Source of the DNA: Gordonia sp. PDNC005
GTDB lineage: Bacteria > Actinomycetota > Actinomycetes > Mycobacteriales > Mycobacteriaceae
Reading direction: 5' to 3'
Assembly (NCBI RefSeq): GCF_016919385.1
Contig: NZ_CP070351.1
Span: forward strand, 992,001-1,056,000
Length of the DNA: 64,000 nt
The number at the start of each line of letters is the position of its first letter. Positions within the stretch are counted from its first letter, which is position 1. The position numbers and the translations under genes are program-made. Of this stretch, positions 1 through 8,413 are shown piece after piece. The notes under the pieces were generated by a model. That model searched no databases. It had not been told where the DNA came from and was given only the letters and a program-made list of their open reading frames with translations.

Positions 1-465
1 AACGACGTCCTGTCACCGTCCGTCGACGGCCAGGCCGGCGGCAAGCTTTCGGGCATCCTCTGCGAGTTTCGGCCGAACGCCGACGGCGGCGGCGTCGCGG
101 TCATCGGCACCGGGATCAACATCGACGTCGATCGAGAGGTGGCGGCCGGGGCGAACGCGGCGTCGGTCCGTGGCATCTCGACGCGTTCCGCGTCCGAGTT
201 CGAGCCGACCGAAGTCGCCGCAGCGTACCTGCGCGCACTGTCCACACGGGTCTCCGCGTGGCCGTCGCACATCGACGACCTCGTCGTCGACTATCGTGCC
301 GCCAGCGCCACCCTTGGAAAACGCGTGCGTCTCATCCTTCCGGGCGACGTGGAGGTGATCGGCGACGCCGTCGACATCGACGACGAGGGACGCGTGATCG
401 TCCAGACCGAGTCCGAGCGGATCGTCGCGTCAGCGGGCGACGTCACTCACCTGCGCCCGGTGTGA
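1..465 (+). CDS. birA: Biotin--[acetyl-CoA-carboxylase] ligase, C-terminal part
   Basis: This is the 3' part of a biotin protein ligase; the gene begins before the window. The enzyme activates biotin with ATP and attaches it to the biotin carrier domain of acyl-CoA carboxylases in the cytoplasm. In frame from base 1 the protein reads NDVL, then GGKLSGIL and VIGTGINID, the catalytic-core motifs of BirA (the KWPND and GGKLxGIL/GIGIN blocks). A small C-terminal domain follows, with the ETESERIV-type strands seen in the family. No N-terminal DNA-binding domain can be judged because the start is missing. In M. tuberculosis birA also sits beside a PH-domain membrane protein gene, as here. Confidence 0.95.
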   Translation, partial: NDVLSPSVDGQAGGKLSGILCEFRPNADGGGVAVIGTGINIDVDREVAAGANAASVRGISTRSASEFEPTEVAAAYLRALSTRVSAWPSHIDDLVVDYRAASATLGKRVRLILPGDVEVIGDAVDIDDEGRVIVQTESERIVASAGDVTHLRPV

Positions 466-478
466 GCCAGGCCCCGGG

Positions 479-1117
479 TCAGCGCTGATCCTTCCGTCGC
501 GATGCGTTCGCCATCGTCGGGATCAGGGTGAGCACGGGGAGACCGATGATGAGGTGCATGACCGCTGTGCCGATTCCGGTTGAGATCTCTGCGGACATCG
601 TCAGCGGGATGACGACGGCACAGGCGATCAGCAGTCCGACGATCCACCGGTAGAACTGGTCGGGCGCGGGGGTTCCGACCTGCAGTAGATACCAGAGGGC
701 TCCGCCCAGCAGTGCGACGATGAAACCGACGAGGGCGAACCACAGCTCGTCCTGCGACAACGGGTTCCACACGCCGAACTGGCCGGAGTCGTTCACCTTC
801 TGAGTGATCGTGCGGATGATCCAACCGACCAGCCACGCGGCGAGGCCCGTGACGACGCCGGTCATGAGGACACCGCCGCAGAACATGACGGGATCGACGT
901 CGGGTCCTCGACGCTGTGCCGGACGTCGTCTTTGCTGCGGCTGCTCGGCGTACTGCGGCTGCGCGTACTGGGGTTCCGCGTATTGGGGTTCCGAGTAGTA
1001 CTGCTCGGTGTACCTGGGCTGCGTGTAGTCGCCGTAATCGTTCGCCTGGCTGTAGGCGCGGGTCTGCGGATTCTGATCGCCGCGGTTCCGCGGGTCGCGT
1101 GGGTCGTAGTTCGTCAT
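479..1117 (-). CDS. Four-TM membrane protein, DUF6069-like
   Basis: A 212-residue protein of unknown function. The first ~75 residues are hydrophilic and rich in Tyr, Gln, Pro and Arg (repeated EPQYAxPQYA units), followed by four predicted membrane helices and a short basic tail. The layout and the helix 1 sequence recall the DUF6069 family of actinobacterial membrane proteins, but this is by eye only. I start it at the ATG at 1117 (MTNYDPRD), which has GAAGG about ten bases upstream; the open frame continues further upstream without a good ribosome site. It converges on birA, leaving 13 bases between stops. Confidence 0.75.
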   Translation of the reverse strand: MTNYDPRDPRNRGDQNPQTRAYSQANDYGDYTQPRYTEQYYSEPQYAEPQYAQPQYAEQPQQRRRPAQRRGPDVDPVMFCGGVLMTGVVTGLAAWLVGWIIRTITQKVNDSGQFGVWNPLSQDELWFALVGFIVALLGGALWYLLQVGTPAPDQFYRWIVGLLIACAVVIPLTMSAEISTGIGTAVMHLIIGLPVLTLIPTMANASRRKDQR

Positions 1118-1223
1118 GATGCAAGCCTTCGCCGGTCGCGTACAGAGATCCTGGGTCACTCCCAGTCGCCCAAGTGTACTGACGCACCCGGCTGAGCGGC
1201 TCGACCCACTAAGCTCGGACAAC

Positions 1224-1766
1224 ATGGGATACCCACGCGAGAACCTCGCACCCGGTGAACATGTCGTGATCCACCGCCATCCGCACTGGAAGTGCCTGAT
1301 CGTGCCGGTGCTGATCTTCTGGGTGGTCACCGCGATCGCCGGTGTCGCTCTCGGCTACACGCGGACGGCGGACTCCATGTCCGACGGTGTGAAGCTGTGG
1401 CTCACCGTGATCATCGTCGTCGTGTGGCTCGCGGCCACCGGATACTGGCTGGTCCGACCGCTGCTGTCGTGGCGGACGACGCACTTCGTCGTGACCGATC
1501 GTCGAGTGATCTACCGCAACGGAATCGTCACGCGTTCGGGCATCGACATCCCGATCCGTCGGATCAACACGGTCGAATTCCGGCACGGACTGATCGATCG
1601 GATGCTCAAGACCGGCACCTTGGTGATCGAATCCGCGTCCGACGACCCGCTGTCGTTCGCCGACATCCCCAACGTCGAGGCCGTTCACGCGCTCCTGTAC
1701 CAGGAGCTCCTCGACGAGGAGGACGGCGAGATGGATGATTACGACCCCAGGGGTCGTCGCCGGTGA
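1224..1766 (+). CDS. PH-domain (bPH2/DUF304) membrane protein
   Basis: A 180-residue inner-membrane protein of the Rv3278c type. An N-terminal segment precedes two membrane helices (residues ~30-52 and ~63-85). A bacterial PH domain follows, recognisable by the sequence FVVTDRRVIYRNG and then IPIRRINTVEFRHG, with an acidic C-terminus (EEDGEMDDYDP). Function is unknown. The start at 1224 has no Shine-Dalgarno, but TAAGCT at 1210-1215 is a -10-like hexamer that would place transcription start within about two bases of the ATG, so the mRNA may be nearly leaderless. Its stop overlaps the start of the response-regulator gene (GTGA), so the three genes to 3787 probably form one operon. Confidence 0.88.
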   Translation: MGYPRENLAPGEHVVIHRHPHWKCLIVPVLIFWVVTAIAGVALGYTRTADSMSDGVKLWLTVIIVVVWLAATGYWLVRPLLSWRTTHFVVTDRRVIYRNGIVTRSGIDIPIRRINTVEFRHGLIDRMLKTGTLVIESASDDPLSFADIPNVEAVHALLYQELLDEEDGEMDDYDPRGRRR

Positions 1767-2452
1767 CGGGCGCACGAGCGATCCTCCTGGCCGAGGACGA
1801 CGCCGCGATCGCAGAACCGTTGGCTCGCGCGTTGACCCGCGAAGGTCATGAATGCGTCATCGCGCCCACCGGCACGGAGGCTCTGGAGAAGGCGCTGTCG
1901 GAGGAGTACGCCCTGCTCATCCTCGACCTGGGCCTGCCCGGCGTCGACGGTCTCGAAGTGTGCAGGCGGGTGCGTGTTGAACGTCCGCAGCTCGCGGTGC
2001 TGATGTTGACCGCGCGCACGGACGAGGTCGACTTCGTCGTCGGCCTCGACGCGGGCGCGGACGACTACGTCGGAAAACCGTTCCGCCTCGCCGAGCTTCT
2101 GGCACGCGTCCGAGCGCTCATGCGCCGCAGCGCGACTGAACCGGACGATGTTGTGATCGACTACGGGGACATCCAGTTGGACGCCAGGGCACGGCGCGTC
2201 GTCGTCCGTGGGGAGGATCTGACCCTGGCCAACCGCGAGTTCGATCTCCTGCAGTTCCTGATGGCGCGACCCGGTCAGGCGCTGTCTCGCGACGAGATCA
2301 TGACCGAGGTGTGGGGATCGGTAGATCTGCGGTCGTCGAAGACCCTCGACATGCACATCTCCTGGATCCGTCGGAAGATCGGCGACGACCGACCGGGCCA
2401 CGGCAAACACATCGTCACCGTCCGCGGCGTCGGCTTCCGATTCGACCCGTAA
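1763..2452 (+). CDS. OmpR-family response regulator
   Basis: A 229-residue two-component response regulator. Residues 1-118 form the receiver domain: acidic pair D12/D13, phosphoacceptor D55 in LLILDLGLPG, T83, and K105 in GKPF. Residues ~130-229 form a winged-helix DNA-binding domain ending HIVTVRGVGFRFDP. The GTG start at 1763 overlaps the stop of the PH-domain gene by the GTGA motif. The cognate histidine kinase starts nine bases after the stop. The regulated genes are not evident from the sequence; co-transcription with the PH membrane protein suggests a link to the membrane. I do not assign it to a named system. Confidence 0.95.
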   Translation: MTGARAILLAEDDAAIAEPLARALTREGHECVIAPTGTEALEKALSEEYALLILDLGLPGVDGLEVCRRVRVERPQLAVLMLTARTDEVDFVVGLDAGADDYVGKPFRLAELLARVRALMRRSATEPDDVVIDYGDIQLDARARRVVVRGEDLTLANREFDLLQFLMARPGQALSRDEIMTEVWGSVDLRSSKTLDMHISWIRRKIGDDRPGHGKHIVTVRGVGFRFDP

Positions 2453-2461
2453 GCCGTCACC

Positions 2462-3787
2462 ATGCGTCGCCGGATACTCAAGATGATGATCGCCACTCTG
2501 GCGGCGATGGGCCTCCTGCTGGGCGTGCCGATGACGGCACTCACCTGGCAGTGGATGTCGCAGGAGGCGCGCGACAACCTTTCGCAGAGCCTCAAACGCA
2601 TGTCTGAGCACGTCATCGCGGAGGAGGCGGCGGGGCGGGGCGTGTCGCCGGAACAACTCGACCTCGATCAGTTCAGGCTCCTCATCCCGGCCGAGGGGCG
2701 TCTGACCCTCACCACATCGCGGATCGATCCGTCCGGTGCGGCCGTGTACAGCGAGCGCCAGCTCGGCGACCCGCAAGCCGGGAGCACCATCGCCGAGTCG
2801 GTGAGCCTCGGTCCGCGCGCACAGCTGACTCTCGAGATTCCGGACGAAGACGTGCGGCCGCAGCAGTTCCTTGCCATCGGAATCCTGTTGGTCGTGATCA
2901 CCGGGGCAGTGTCCGGCGGCGCAATCGTCGCAGTGGTCACCGCACGGCGGATGACCGACCCGCTCACCGACGTCGCCGCGAGGGCCGAAGCGATGGCACG
3001 TGGTGACTTCTCGTCGGAATGGCCTCGCTACGGCATCGACGAACTCGATCGTGTCGCGGAGGCGCTCTCCGACGCGAACAAGGAGATCGCGTTGAGGCTC
3101 GAGCGGGAAGGCGAGATCGTCGGTGACGTGTCGCATCAGCTTCGGAGCCGGCTGACGGCCGTTCACCTGCGGTTGGACGAGTTGACGCTGCACGCCGACG
3201 AGGCCGTTGTCGTCGAGGCCGAAGCGGGACTGGAGCAGGTCGAACGGCTCTCTCGAGAACTGGACGAGCTCGTCGCGGCGTCGCGGGAGGATTCCGTAGG
3301 CAAGGGAGCGATCGATGCCGAGGTGGTGGTCGCTACCTTGATCGGCGACTTCCAGCCTGCGTTCCGCGCCCACAATCGTGTGTTGACGTCCGAGGCGGTC
3401 GATGCGATTCCGCTCATCGCGGGCAAACCCGGTCGCCTGCGCGAGGCGCTGAGTGTGCTCATCGACAACTCGCTGCAGCACGGGGCGGGGACCACGACGG
3501 TTCGGTTGTCGAATCTTCCGGCGGCCGAAATGGTGCGTGTGACGGTGGCCGACGAAGGGGAGGGCATCCCGGATGACATCGCGATCTCGGTGTTCCGGCG
3601 CGGTTTCTCCGGGGGCAGCCGCAGCGGTGTCGGATTGTCGCTGTCTAGAGCGCTCATCGAGGCAGACGGTGGTCGCCTCGACCTCACTCTGCGACGACCG
3701 GCAGTCTTCTCGATCGTGGTCCCGACTCTCGCCAGGACGTCACCGAACGATCCGGCCCTCAGGCGTGACCGAGTTCCTCATCGGTGA
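2462..3787 (+). CDS. Sensor histidine kinase
   Basis: A 441-residue membrane sensor kinase, partner of the preceding regulator. Two membrane helices (residues ~9-31 and ~137-160) flank an extracytoplasmic sensor of about 105 residues. A HAMP-like linker follows (~161-213), then the dimerisation helix with phosphoacceptor H225 in VSHQLRSRL, and an HATPase domain with N336 (LIDNSLQHG), DEGEGIP at 364-370 and GVGLSLS at 389-395. All key residues are present, so the kinase should be active. Its last 29 bases overlap the end of the convergent GtrA gene. Confidence 0.94.
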   Translation: MRRRILKMMIATLAAMGLLLGVPMTALTWQWMSQEARDNLSQSLKRMSEHVIAEEAAGRGVSPEQLDLDQFRLLIPAEGRLTLTTSRIDPSGAAVYSERQLGDPQAGSTIAESVSLGPRAQLTLEIPDEDVRPQQFLAIGILLVVITGAVSGGAIVAVVTARRMTDPLTDVAARAEAMARGDFSSEWPRYGIDELDRVAEALSDANKEIALRLEREGEIVGDVSHQLRSRLTAVHLRLDELTLHADEAVVVEAEAGLEQVERLSRELDELVAASREDSVGKGAIDAEVVVATLIGDFQPAFRAHNRVLTSEAVDAIPLIAGKPGRLREALSVLIDNSLQHGAGTTTVRLSNLPAAEMVRVTVADEGEGIPDDIAISVFRRGFSGGSRSGVGLSLSRALIEADGGRLDLTLRRPAVFSIVVPTLARTSPNDPALRRDRVPHR

Positions 3788-4319
3788 GTTCGTCGGCGTT
3801 CGGGTGGATGTCGGTGGACCCGCCGTCGCCGCCCATCGGCTCCTCTTCGGGGAACGCGAACCGACGCAGAGCCCAGAAGCGGAAACCCATGCCGATCAAG
3901 TTGCCGATGATGAAGGCGAGCACGAAGTCGAGGACGACCAGTTCAAGGCCGTTGATGTTCTCGCGCATGCCGAACACGTTGTTCGCGAGCCAGAGGGGCG
4001 CCGCGGTCAGGAGGACCGCGATGCCGCTGATTCCGAAGAACAGCATCGCCTCGTGGTGTTTCTCACGGCCGCCGCGGTTCTTGAACGCCCACTCGCGGTT
4101 CAGAACGTAACTGAGAATGGTCGCGACGACACCGGAGATGATCCTGGCGACAACGGGCTTCGGCTCGAGGACGGTGAAGATCAACGTGTAATAGATGATC
4201 GTGTCGACGACGAATGTGGTGCCGCCGACGATCGCGAATTTGATGAGCTCGTTGTGTTTCAGCACGAGCCGATGAAGGGGCCCCGGCAGCTTGGAGACCA
4301 CTCCGTCGATTGTCAGCAC
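3759..4319 (-). CDS. GtrA-family membrane protein
   Basis: A small membrane protein of the GtrA/DPMS family (Rv3277 position). These four-helix proteins are thought to move or support polyprenyl-phosphate-linked sugars across the membrane for cell-wall or surface glycan assembly. The signature FAIVGGTTFVVDT opens helix 1; LNREWAFKNRG and the C-terminal FWALRRFAFPEEE are typical family landmarks. The last ~35 residues are acidic. I choose the GTG at 4319 (186 residues) because family similarity begins soon after it; an ATG at 4358 is the main alternative. It converges with the kinase gene and overlaps it by 29 bases. Confidence 0.85.
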   Translation of the reverse strand: MLTIDGVVSKLPGPLHRLVLKHNELIKFAIVGGTTFVVDTIIYYTLIFTVLEPKPVVARIISGVVATILSYVLNREWAFKNRGGREKHHEAMLFFGISGIAVLLTAAPLWLANNVFGMRENINGLELVVLDFVLAFIIGNLIGMGFRFWALRRFAFPEEEPMGGDGGSTDIHPNADELTDEELGHA

Positions 4320-4440
4320 AACGTTTGAGTGTACGGAATCTTCATGCGCACTCCACATTCCTGCGGTCGATGCGGCGTTTCGAGGCGGACATGGGACCAT
4401 GGACGCCGTGAGTTCTGTACCGCGTCGAGGAGAATCAGGC

Positions 4441-5637
4441 ATGCCGACCGTCACGATGATCGGCGGTGGTCAGCTGGCCCGCATGACCCACCAGGCAGCG
4501 ATCGAACTGGGGCAGTGCCTGCGCGTTCTGGCCGCGTCTCCCAGTGATCCGGCGGCTCAGGTGAGTGCCGACGTTGTACTGGGGTCGCACGACGAACTCG
4601 ACGACCTGCGCACCGCCGCAGAAGGCGCGGTCGCCCTGACGTTCGATCACGAGGGCGTCCCGCTCGAACATCTCCGCGCCCTGGAATCCGAAGGTGTCGC
4701 GGTCCGACCGCCGTCGAAGGCTCTGCAGTTTGCGCAGGACAAGCTCGACATGCGCAATCGTCTGACGGATCTAGGTCTGCCGGTTCCGGCGTTCGCCGAT
4801 CTGTCGGGCGACGTCGCCGCAGCCCGCACCGCACTCGTAGAGTTCGGCGTTGCGAATCACTGGGCGATTGTCATCAAGGCGGTGCGCGGTGGCTACGACG
4901 GCCGCGGAGTCTGGCTGGTCGACGGTGAGGCGGAAGCCCTCGCGGTGTTCGACGCGCAGGCCGGTGGTGACACGGTCCTGATGGCCGAGCAGAAGGTGAC
5001 GATGCGTCGCGAACTGTCGGCGATGATCGCGCGGTCGCCGTACGGACAGGGCGCGGCTTGGCCCGTCGTCGAGACCGTCCAGCGCAACGGCCAATGCGCG
5101 GTCGTCCTCGCGCCTGCACCCGACCTCGACCCGGAGGTTGCAGAGAAGGCACAGCAGATGGCGTTGCGGCTCGCTGACGAACTCGGTGTGGTCGGCGCGA
5201 TGGCGATGGAGCTCTTCGAGACGCAGGACGGTGAACTCGTTGTCAACGAGCTTGCGATGCGTCCCCACAACAGCGGCCATTGGACGATGGACGGGGCCGT
5301 GACTTCGCAGTTCGAACAGCATCTGCGAGCCGTCCTCGACTACCCGCTCGGCGACACGTCGGCGCGGTCGGACGTGACTGTCATGGCGAACGTGCTCGGA
5401 GCGTCGGAGACTCCGGAGATGTGTGTCGACGAGCGTCTTCACCACCTGTTCGCGCGTATGCCCGATGCGAAGGTCCACATGTACGGCAAGGGTGAGCGCC
5501 CCGACCGCAAGGTCGGACACATCAACGTCGTCGGACGTGTCGGGGAGGGCGTCGAGACCGTTCGTGAGCGCGCAGAGCGTGCCGCGCACTGGATGAGTCA
5601 CGCGGTCTGGACCGACGGCTGGAACCCACACGACTGA
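4441..5637 (+). CDS. purK: N5-carboxyaminoimidazole ribonucleotide synthase
   Basis: A 398-residue ATP-grasp enzyme that makes N5-carboxyaminoimidazole ribonucleotide from AIR, bicarbonate and ATP in purine synthesis. The N-terminus IGGGQLARM is the PurK preATP-grasp signature. The ATP-grasp centre includes VIKAVRGGYDGRGVW, and the C-terminal part has ELAMRPHNSGHWTMDG and VGHINVVG. The ATG at 4441 has GAGGAGA just upstream and starts the conserved fold; longer in-frame starts lack this. purE follows after 109 bases that contain a terminator-like hairpin. Confidence 0.97.
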   Translation: MPTVTMIGGGQLARMTHQAAIELGQCLRVLAASPSDPAAQVSADVVLGSHDELDDLRTAAEGAVALTFDHEGVPLEHLRALESEGVAVRPPSKALQFAQDKLDMRNRLTDLGLPVPAFADLSGDVAAARTALVEFGVANHWAIVIKAVRGGYDGRGVWLVDGEAEALAVFDAQAGGDTVLMAEQKVTMRRELSAMIARSPYGQGAAWPVVETVQRNGQCAVVLAPAPDLDPEVAEKAQQMALRLADELGVVGAMAMELFETQDGELVVNELAMRPHNSGHWTMDGAVTSQFEQHLRAVLDYPLGDTSARSDVTVMANVLGASETPEMCVDERLHHLFARMPDAKVHMYGKGERPDRKVGHINVVGRVGEGVETVRERAERAAHWMSHAVWTDGWNPHD

Positions 5638-5671
5638 ACTCGTTCGTAGAATCGTCACCTATACGGGCTGA

Positions 5672-5714
5672 ATGCCTCCATATAGGCCGATCAGGCCGTA
5701 TGGGGAGCATTTTT
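5672..5714 (+). terminator. Hairpin with T-run between purK and purE
   Basis: A long imperfect inverted repeat starts at 5672 (ATGCCTCCATA) and ends at 5710 (TATGGGGAGCAT). A nested GGCC/GGCC pair surrounds a GATCA loop, and TTTTT follows at 5710-5714. This is the layout of an intrinsic terminator, unusual for this GC-rich genome. It stands 33 bases before the purE start, so it could end the purK message or act as an attenuator for purE. Confidence 0.65.
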
Positions 5715-5746
5715 ACGACATACCTGAAGTGAAACGGAGAATCGAC

Positions 5747-6253
5747 ATGACCGCAGGACCCCGCGTCGGCCTGATCATGGGCAGCGACTCGGACTGGCCG
5801 ACGATGGAGGCGGCGGCCGAGGCGCTGGCCGAGTTCGGCGTGCCGTTCGAGGTGGGCGTCGTGTCAGCGCATCGCACGCCGCAGCGCATGCTCGACTACG
5901 CGAAGGATGCGGCCGGACGCGGAATCTCCGTGATCATCGCCGGTGCAGGAGGGGCGGCGCACCTGCCGGGAATGGTGGCGTCGGCGACCCCTCTGCCGGT
6001 CATCGGTGTCCCAGTGCCGCTGAAGTACCTCGACGGCATGGATTCGCTGCTGTCGATCGTCCAGATGCCCGCGGGCGTGCCGGTCGCCACAGTCTCCATC
6101 GGCGGCGCCCGCAACGCGGGTCTGCTCGCGGTCCGCATCCTCGGCGCAGCCGACCCGTCGCTGCAGTCCGCGATGACGTCGTTCCAGGCGGGGCTTGAGC
6201 AGATGGTGCTGGAGAAGGACGAGAACCTGCGCCGCACTCTTCTCGAAGACTGA
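5747..6253 (+). CDS. purE: N5-carboxyaminoimidazole ribonucleotide mutase
   Basis: A 168-residue class I PurE, which converts N5-CAIR to CAIR, the step after PurK. The family motifs are intact: [13 protein letters not shown] near the N-terminus, [11 protein letters not shown], and [13 protein letters not shown] with the substrate-binding GGAAHLPG loop. Length is normal. The ATG at 5747 follows GGAGA by seven bases. The region between purK and this gene holds a terminator-like hairpin, so the pair may not be simply co-transcribed. The next gene is convergent, two bases away. Confidence 0.97.
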   Translation: MTAGPRVGLIMGSDSDWPTMEAAAEALAEFGVPFEVGVVSAHRTPQRMLDYAKDAAGRGISVIIAGAGGAAHLPGMVASATPLPVIGVPVPLKYLDGMDSLLSIVQMPAGVPVATVSIGGARNAGLLAVRILGAADPSLQSAMTSFQAGLEQMVLEKDENLRRTLLED

Positions 6254-6255
6254 CC

Positions 6256-7317
6256 TCAGGCGGTCCGGCGTCGGCGTCGAACGACAACCCAGGTGACGAC
6301 GCCGACCAGGAGGAGCCCGAGAGCAGTCGAAGCGCCGGTGACGATCCCGCGTCCGATGCGATTCGCATGGTCGAACACGTACGCGGGCTGCTGCGACTCG
6401 TCGGACATCAACGATTCGTCGGCGGACGAGAGATTGTTCGAGACGAGTGACAGGGCGCCCTTGAGCTGCGTGATGCCGGACGACAACGAGTCGGCGGCCT
6501 TCTCGGTGTCACCCTTGGCCGATGCGAGTCTGGTCAGACCGTCTTTGAGTTCGGTGGCGGCGGTCCGCGCCTGAGCGAGGGCTCCGTCGATCTCTCGCGC
6601 GGCCGGGCCGGCCGCTGCGGTCGTCCGATCGAGCTCGCCGCGGAGTCCACCGAGATCTCCGAGCGAGGACGCTATGTCGCGGCTCGCGACCTGAAGTGAC
6701 TTCAGCTGGGAGATGGTCTTGTCGGCGCCGGGGACGTCGCTGCGGGAGAGACCGTCGATGATCGGTGTGACGAGGTCGTCGACGTCTTTTGCCGAGGCCG
6801 CGAGCTTCTGAGCTTCGCCGAGTCCGCTGGACACGCTCGACCCGAGCTCGGTGATCCGCGCCGCCGCGGCCTGCAGATCGGGAGCTGCGGCCAAGCCCGC
6901 GGCCATCTGGTCGGCCGCCGATGCTGCCGTGTTGATCGACGCGAACGTCGGCTCGATGCTCGAGACGACCTTGTCGATGCCCGCGGTTCCGCTGGAGACT
7001 GCGGTGGACAGCATGTCGATCATCATCTTCGCCGACGACACCGACTCCTGCGCAGACTCGACATCGTCCGGGCTGAGGTTCACGGCCGGGGGACGCACCG
7101 CGGGCGCCGTGTTGAGGAAGACGAATCCGCCTGCGACCACTCCGGTGAGGAGAACAGCCGCGCACGCGACAACGGGTGCGAGTACACGCGTCGCAGTCCG
7201 CCGGGAGGGGACGGGCCCGTCGGCGGGCTCGTCGTCCGACTCGAGCGCGGCGGTGTGGATCTCGTCGTGCTCGTCGTCGTCGATGATGGCGTGGCGTGGT
7301 GGCTGCGTCAGCGTCAT
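6256..7317 (-). CDS. Two-TM membrane protein with long extracytoplasmic helical region
   Basis: I do not recognise the family. The 353-residue protein has an acidic cytoplasmic N-terminus (~50 residues), a membrane helix at ~47-70, an Ala/Ser-rich region of ~240 residues that looks mostly helical with coiled-coil character, a second helix at ~322-345 and a basic RRRRR tail. The N-in, long-outside, C-in layout is like YhgE/Pip-type or spacer-like surface proteins, though no specific motif supports that. AAGGGA lies upstream of the ATG at 7317. It lies 55 bases downstream of the four-gene operon ending at 7373 and may be its last gene. Confidence 0.75.
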   Translation of the reverse strand: MTLTQPPRHAIIDDDEHDEIHTAALESDDEPADGPVPSRRTATRVLAPVVACAAVLLTGVVAGGFVFLNTAPAVRPPAVNLSPDDVESAQESVSSAKMMIDMLSTAVSSGTAGIDKVVSSIEPTFASINTAASAADQMAAGLAAAPDLQAAAARITELGSSVSSGLGEAQKLAASAKDVDDLVTPIIDGLSRSDVPGADKTISQLKSLQVASRDIASSLGDLGGLRGELDRTTAAAGPAAREIDGALAQARTAATELKDGLTRLASAKGDTEKAADSLSSGITQLKGALSLVSNNLSSADESLMSDESQQPAYVFDHANRIGRGIVTGASTALGLLLVGVVTWVVVRRRRRTA

Positions 7318-7372
7318 CGGGGGTCCCTTCGGTGTCGGCGAGGTCCGGCTTGTCGACAGACCCCGGCCGAGG

Positions 7373-8413
7373 CTACTGACCGAACCTGTTCGGAGCCTGA
7401 GGGGTCAGCCCGCTGATCACCTCGGCGACGGACACGGCGCGAGCCTCTCGGAATCCGGAACCCGCCCACAGGTTGATCACGTCGGCATCTGACTCCGAGG
7501 CTTTGCGAATCCCGCCTGTGAGGGTATTCACCTGCGGATATGCCAGCGGTGCGTGGCCGTCATTGGTTCGGATGAAGTCATTCTCCAGGCCGCGTGCAAG
7601 CCGCCCCGAGTAGGCGCGCGTGGTGACGGTCCGAGTGAAACGCGGATCGGCGAGGGCGTCCTTGTGCGCCTGCCGTGTGCCCGCTTCCGGTGTGCGGAGA
7701 AGCAAGGTGCCGACCTGTGCGGCGACGGCGCCCGCCTCGAGGATCGCCTCGACGTCGAGCGGTGTGGCGACTCCGCCTGCCCCGACGACGGGGAGACCGA
7801 GTGGCACGACGGCCCGGACGAGATCGAGTGTGTCCACCTGCGGGTCGGCGTCGTGGATCCGGAACATCGCGCGGTGTCCGCCTGCGGAGAAGCCCTGTGC
7901 GCAGAGCGAGTCGACGCCGCGTTCTGTTGCCGTGTGGGCTTCGTCGATGCTGGTCACTGTCGACGAGGCCGCGATCTCCGCGTCGTGCAGTCGGTCGATC
8001 GTGTTCCGGTCGGGCAATCCGAACGTGAACGACACGACGGGTACCCGCTCGGCGATCAGCACGTCGATCTTGGCGTCGAACGCGTCGTCGGTGAACGGCA
8101 CAGACTCGGGCAGGTCGACGCCCGCGCGCTCGGCGAGCGGCGTGAGGCGCTCTCGGTACGCGGCGAACTCCAGGTCGTCGACGTCGACCTGCTCGGGAAC
8201 GAAAAGGTTGACGCCGAACGGCTGATCGGTGAGTTCGCGGATCGAACGCACATCCGCGCGAAGAGTCTCCGGTGAGACATACGCGCCTCCGTGGAATCCG
8301 AAACCGCCTGCCTCCGACACAGCAGCGGTCAACGCCGGTGTGCTGGTTCCGCCTGCCATCGGCGCACCGACGATCGGCACGCGGAGGTCGTCGGTGAAGC
8401 TGTACACGGTCAA
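7373..8413 (-). CDS. Nitronate monooxygenase family FMN enzyme
   Basis: A 346-residue TIM-barrel flavoprotein of the NMO/2-nitropropane dioxygenase family. These enzymes oxidise alkyl nitronates using FMN and oxygen. The start VPIVGAPMAGG is the family's FMN-binding opening. QGFSAGGHR and VGAGGVATP are the phosphate-binding loops, and FTFGLPD is a further family landmark. A close mycobacterial-type NMO is likely, but the physiological substrate is unknown. The start ATG overlaps the stop of the GNAT gene by four bases, so it is translated from the same operon. Confidence 0.92.
   Translation of the reverse strand: MTVYSFTDDLRVPIVGAPMAGGTSTPALTAAVSEAGGFGFHGGAYVSPETLRADVRSIRELTDQPFGVNLFVPEQVDVDDLEFAAYRERLTPLAERAGVDLPESVPFTDDAFDAKIDVLIAERVPVVSFTFGLPDRNTIDRLHDAEIAASSTVTSIDEAHTATERGVDSLCAQGFSAGGHRAMFRIHDADPQVDTLDLVRAVVPLGLPVVGAGGVATPLDVEAILEAGAVAAQVGTLLLRTPEAGTRQAHKDALADPRFTRTVTTRAYSGRLARGLENDFIRTNDGHAPLAYPQVNTLTGGIRKASESDADVINLWAGSGFREARAVSVAEVISGLTPQAPNRFGQ

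Noticed and set aside
1739..3481. A 580-codon minus-strand frame opposite the two-component genes
   Set aside because: The plus-strand genes show all catalytic motifs; the minus-strand product is Arg/His-rich without any known pattern.
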